A stretch of DNA of 7,024 nt from Paramuribaculum sp. (GTDB lineage: Bacteria; Bacteroidota; Bacteroidia; Bacteroidales; Muribaculaceae), in NCBI GenBank assembly GCA_029058705.1, contig JAIDXA010000226.1:3836-10859 (forward strand), given 5' to 3'. Position 1 is the stretch's first letter. Every line of letters begins with the position of its first letter. The position numbers and the translations under genes are program-made. This document shows, piece after piece, positions 5,225 to 7,024 of this stretch. Under the pieces are notes generated by a model that saw only the letters and a program-made list of their open reading frames with translations, had not been told where the DNA came from and did not search any database.

Positions 5225-6196
5225 TCAGTCTGAACTCTTTTCGTTAGATCCGGCGTTGACAAGAATCACTCCCGACAGAATCAAGACAGTCGCGCATATT
5301 TTCATCCATCCGAACTCCCCTACTCCGAGCCATACGGCTGCGATTGCCGCGAATACGGGCTGCAGGTAGTTGTAGACGCTTACCACGGTGGGTTTCAGCA
5401 GTCTTTGTGCGAAGGGGATGGCAAGATAGCTCATGCAGGTGGAAAAGATGATGATGAAAGCGAGTGACAGCCACGTGGAAGATGATAGATCTGTCCATTC
5501 AACGTTTGCCAGCTGAAGGCTGCCGCAAGGAACATATGTCAGCGCGGAAATGAAAAGCATCCATTTCATGAGTGTGAACGGCGCGTAGCGTTTTGTCAGA
5601 CCTATCAGATAGACATAATAGACTGCCGCGCAGATCTGTGCGGCCAGGCAAAGGGAGTCTCCGAGGAGCGGATTTGAGGCGATTGCTCCGGAGCGGTTGC
5701 CTCCGACAAGAAGGATTACTCCGGCCATGCCAGTGACCACTCCTGCCATTTTCCATTTCGTGATTGGAAAGTGCAGTGCGATAGCGGCCAGAATCATTGT
5801 TATCATCGGGGTGGTCGATGACATGACGGCGCAGTCGATCGGGTTGGTATAACCTATGCCGAGAATGAACAGTCCCTGGTTTGCGCTGATCATCAGCAGG
5901 GATGCAATCAGCAGTCTCAATCTGTCGGGTGGCGCTATTTTTTCCCGTGGGGCTATGGATTCCGGCAGAATGAGGTTTAAAATCAGGAACATAAGTGCGG
6001 CTCCTCCTATTCTGACAGCCGACAGTGCCAGAGGAGAGATTTCGCCCTGCAGAAGGATGTTCTTGGAAACGGGAGACATCAGTCCCCATGCAATATTAGC
6101 AAGAAGCAGAGCCAGATGGCCCTGCTTCCTGTTGTTGTTTCTTACGGAAAATCCGCTTTTTGCCGTATGATTGCCGTTTATTGTCTGAGTTTCCAT
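5225..6196 (-). CDS. EamA/DMT-superfamily permease
   Basis: A 323-residue integral membrane protein of the drug/metabolite transporter superfamily (EamA, RhaT/RarD-like). About ten membrane segments are visible, near residues 26-43, 54-77, 94-115, 121-141, 149-165, 177-198, 207-228, 240-260, 272-292 and 298-316, forming two repeated EamA halves. Typical landmarks are ANIAWGLMSPVSK in the first helix, RIGGAALMF in the second, and VSVYNYLQPVFAAIAA in the ninth. The first 25 residues are polar and basic, a longer cytoplasmic tail than usual. The substrate cannot be read from sequence; characterised relatives export amino acids, nucleotides or other metabolites. The ATG at 6196 lies inside the end of cysS (19-base overlap), and no later ATG precedes the first helix, which supports this start. 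It should be co-transcribed with cysS, but a functional tie is not implied. Confidence 0.9.
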   Translation of the reverse strand: METQTINGNHTAKSGFSVRNNNRKQGHLALLLANIAWGLMSPVSKNILLQGEISPLALSAVRIGGAALMFLILNLILPESIAPREKIAPPDRLRLLIASLLMISANQGLFILGIGYTNPIDCAVMSSTTPMITMILAAIALHFPITKWKMAGVVTGMAGVILLVGGNRSGAIASNPLLGDSLCLAAQICAAVYYVYLIGLTKRYAPFTLMKWMLFISALTYVPCGSLQLANVEWTDLSSSTWLSLAFIIIFSTCMSYLAIPFAQRLLKPTVVSVYNYLQPVFAAIAAVWLGVGEFGWMKICATVLILSGVILVNAGSNEKSSD

Positions 6197-7024
6197 TCAA
6201 ACCCGTTTTTTGTGTCTTTTACGTCAAAGCCGATGGCGTTGAGCCGGTCGCGGATCAGGTCGCTTGTAGGCCAGTCTTTCTTTGCTTTGGCCTCCGAACG
6301 GATTTCCATCAGCAGGTCAACGGCGTCTTCGAATGGTTTCATGTTTGCCGAGCCGTCATTTTCCGATCCATTCTCATTTTTTATTCCGAGAATCTCGGTG
6401 AGGAATGTGCTGAAAATGGATTTCAGATTGTCGATGTCGTTTTGGGACGCTTTGATGATTCCGTCGTTGATTTTGTTGACGGTCGAGCATGCTTCAAACA
6501 GGTGGGCGATGAGTATCGGAGTGTTGAAATCATCGTCGAGAGCTTCGTAGCATTTTGCTTTCAGAGCCTCTGTGTCGATGGCATCGGCTTCTGATGAGGG
6601 TTTGAGTGTCTGAAGCCGTTTGAATCCGTCATTCATTCTCTGAAGCGCTTTCTCGGCGGCTTGAAGGGCTTCATTGCTGAAGTCGAGTGTGCCGCGGTAG
6701 TGAGCCTGCAGAATGAAGAACCTGATTGTCATGGGCGAGTATGGCTGGCTCAGAAGTGGGTGAGAGCCTGTGAAGAATTCGTCGAGGGTTATGAAATTAC
6801 CGAGCGATTTGCCCATTTTCTGGCCATTAATGGTAATCATGTTGTTGTGCATCCAGTAGCGGACGGAGTCTTTGCCGTTATGGGCTACGGACTGGGCTAT
6901 CTCACACTCGTGATGGGGGAATTTGAGGTCCATTCCGCCGCCATGGACGTCAAACGGCGTGCCGAGATATTTCTCTCCCATCGTGGAGCATTCGAGATGC
7001 CATCCGGGGAATCCCTCGCTCCAG
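6178..7024 (-). CDS. cysS: Cysteinyl-tRNA synthetase, C-terminal part (5' end outside window)
   Basis: CysRS attaches cysteine to tRNA-Cys in the cytoplasm, a class I aminoacyl-tRNA synthetase reaction. About 281 codons are present; the start and the HIGH motif lie beyond the window edge, from a usual length near 490. The open frame continues upstream of the first internal ATG at 6981 as WSEGFPGWHLECST, so that ATG is not the start. Visible landmarks are the zinc-ligand cysteine in GWHLEC, the zinc ligands in FPHHECEIAQS (first His and last Glu), the HGGGMDLKFPHH block, and the KMSKS-type signature as KMGKSLGNF. The C-terminal half includes the DALR-type helical domain (LDDDFNTPILIAHLFEA) and a last block SDLIRDRLNAIGFDVKDT before the stop. 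The cysteine in HHECE replaces the Asn common in other phyla but does not remove a ligand. The gene overlaps the downstream permease by 19 bases. Confidence 0.97.
   Translation of the reverse strand, partial: WSEGFPGWHLECSTMGEKYLGTPFDVHGGGMDLKFPHHECEIAQSVAHNGKDSVRYWMHNNMITINGQKMGKSLGNFITLDEFFTGSHPLLSQPYSPMTIRFFILQAHYRGTLDFSNEALQAAEKALQRMNDGFKRLQTLKPSSEADAIDTEALKAKCYEALDDDFNTPILIAHLFEACSTVNKINDGIIKASQNDIDNLKSIFSTFLTEILGIKNENGSENDGSANMKPFEDAVDLLMEIRSEAKAKKDWPTSDLIRDRLNAIGFDVKDTKNGFEWKLRQ

Noticed and set aside
5499..6089. Second minus-strand frame of 196 codons within the permease gene
   Set aside because: It lies within the same strand but another frame of a ten-helix EamA protein. The translation is hydrophilic and Arg/His-rich without domain features.
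1..7024. Search for mobile elements, CRISPR arrays, tRNA or rRNA genes, toxin-antitoxin pairs or phage genes
   Set aside because: No transposase or integrase motifs, spaced repeats, tRNA-like cloverleafs or small paired genes were seen. All substantial frames are explained by housekeeping, transport or cofactor genes.

Overview
This window looks like a housekeeping stretch of a Bacteroidales chromosome. I infer a Muribaculaceae-like member from the roughly balanced base composition, the protein flavour, Bacteroidetes-type TAnnTTTG promoter boxes, starts without a clear Shine-Dalgarno, and a gene order I remember from Bacteroidales genomes: nadK divergent from pdxJ, followed by exbB/tolQ, exbD and tonB. 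The family placement is inference, not proof.

Layout. Positions 63-2107 hold three genes on the minus strand, transcribed right to left. They are a short ACT-like protein that appears to be the surviving C-terminal part of a CBS-domain protein, then NAD kinase, then a YgjP-type zinc metallopeptidase. Positions 2108-2393 are a divergent, AT-rich control region with -7-type promoter boxes on both strands and a strongly paired element in the probable pdxJ leader. Positions 2394-5207 read rightwards: pdxJ (pyridoxine 5'-phosphate synthase), an ExbB/TolQ proton-channel protein, an ExbD/TolR protein and a TonB-type energy transducer. Positions 5225-7024 read leftwards again: an EamA/DMT-family permease and, upstream of it and cut by the window edge, the C-terminal part of cysteinyl-tRNA synthetase. 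tonB and the permease converge with only 17 bases between them.

How the genes fit together. ExbB, ExbD and TonB form an inner-membrane machine that uses proton-motive force to energise TonB-dependent outer-membrane receptors, which Bacteroidales use heavily for glycan, vitamin and metal uptake. NAD kinase (NADP supply) and PdxJ (vitamin B6 synthesis) are cofactor enzymes either side of the divergent promoter region.

I see no mobile element, CRISPR array, tRNA, rRNA or defence system. The points most worth a second look are the CBS-less ACT protein, the structured leader before pdxJ and the overlapping face-to-face promoter boxes. I do not see evidence of a new multi-gene system.
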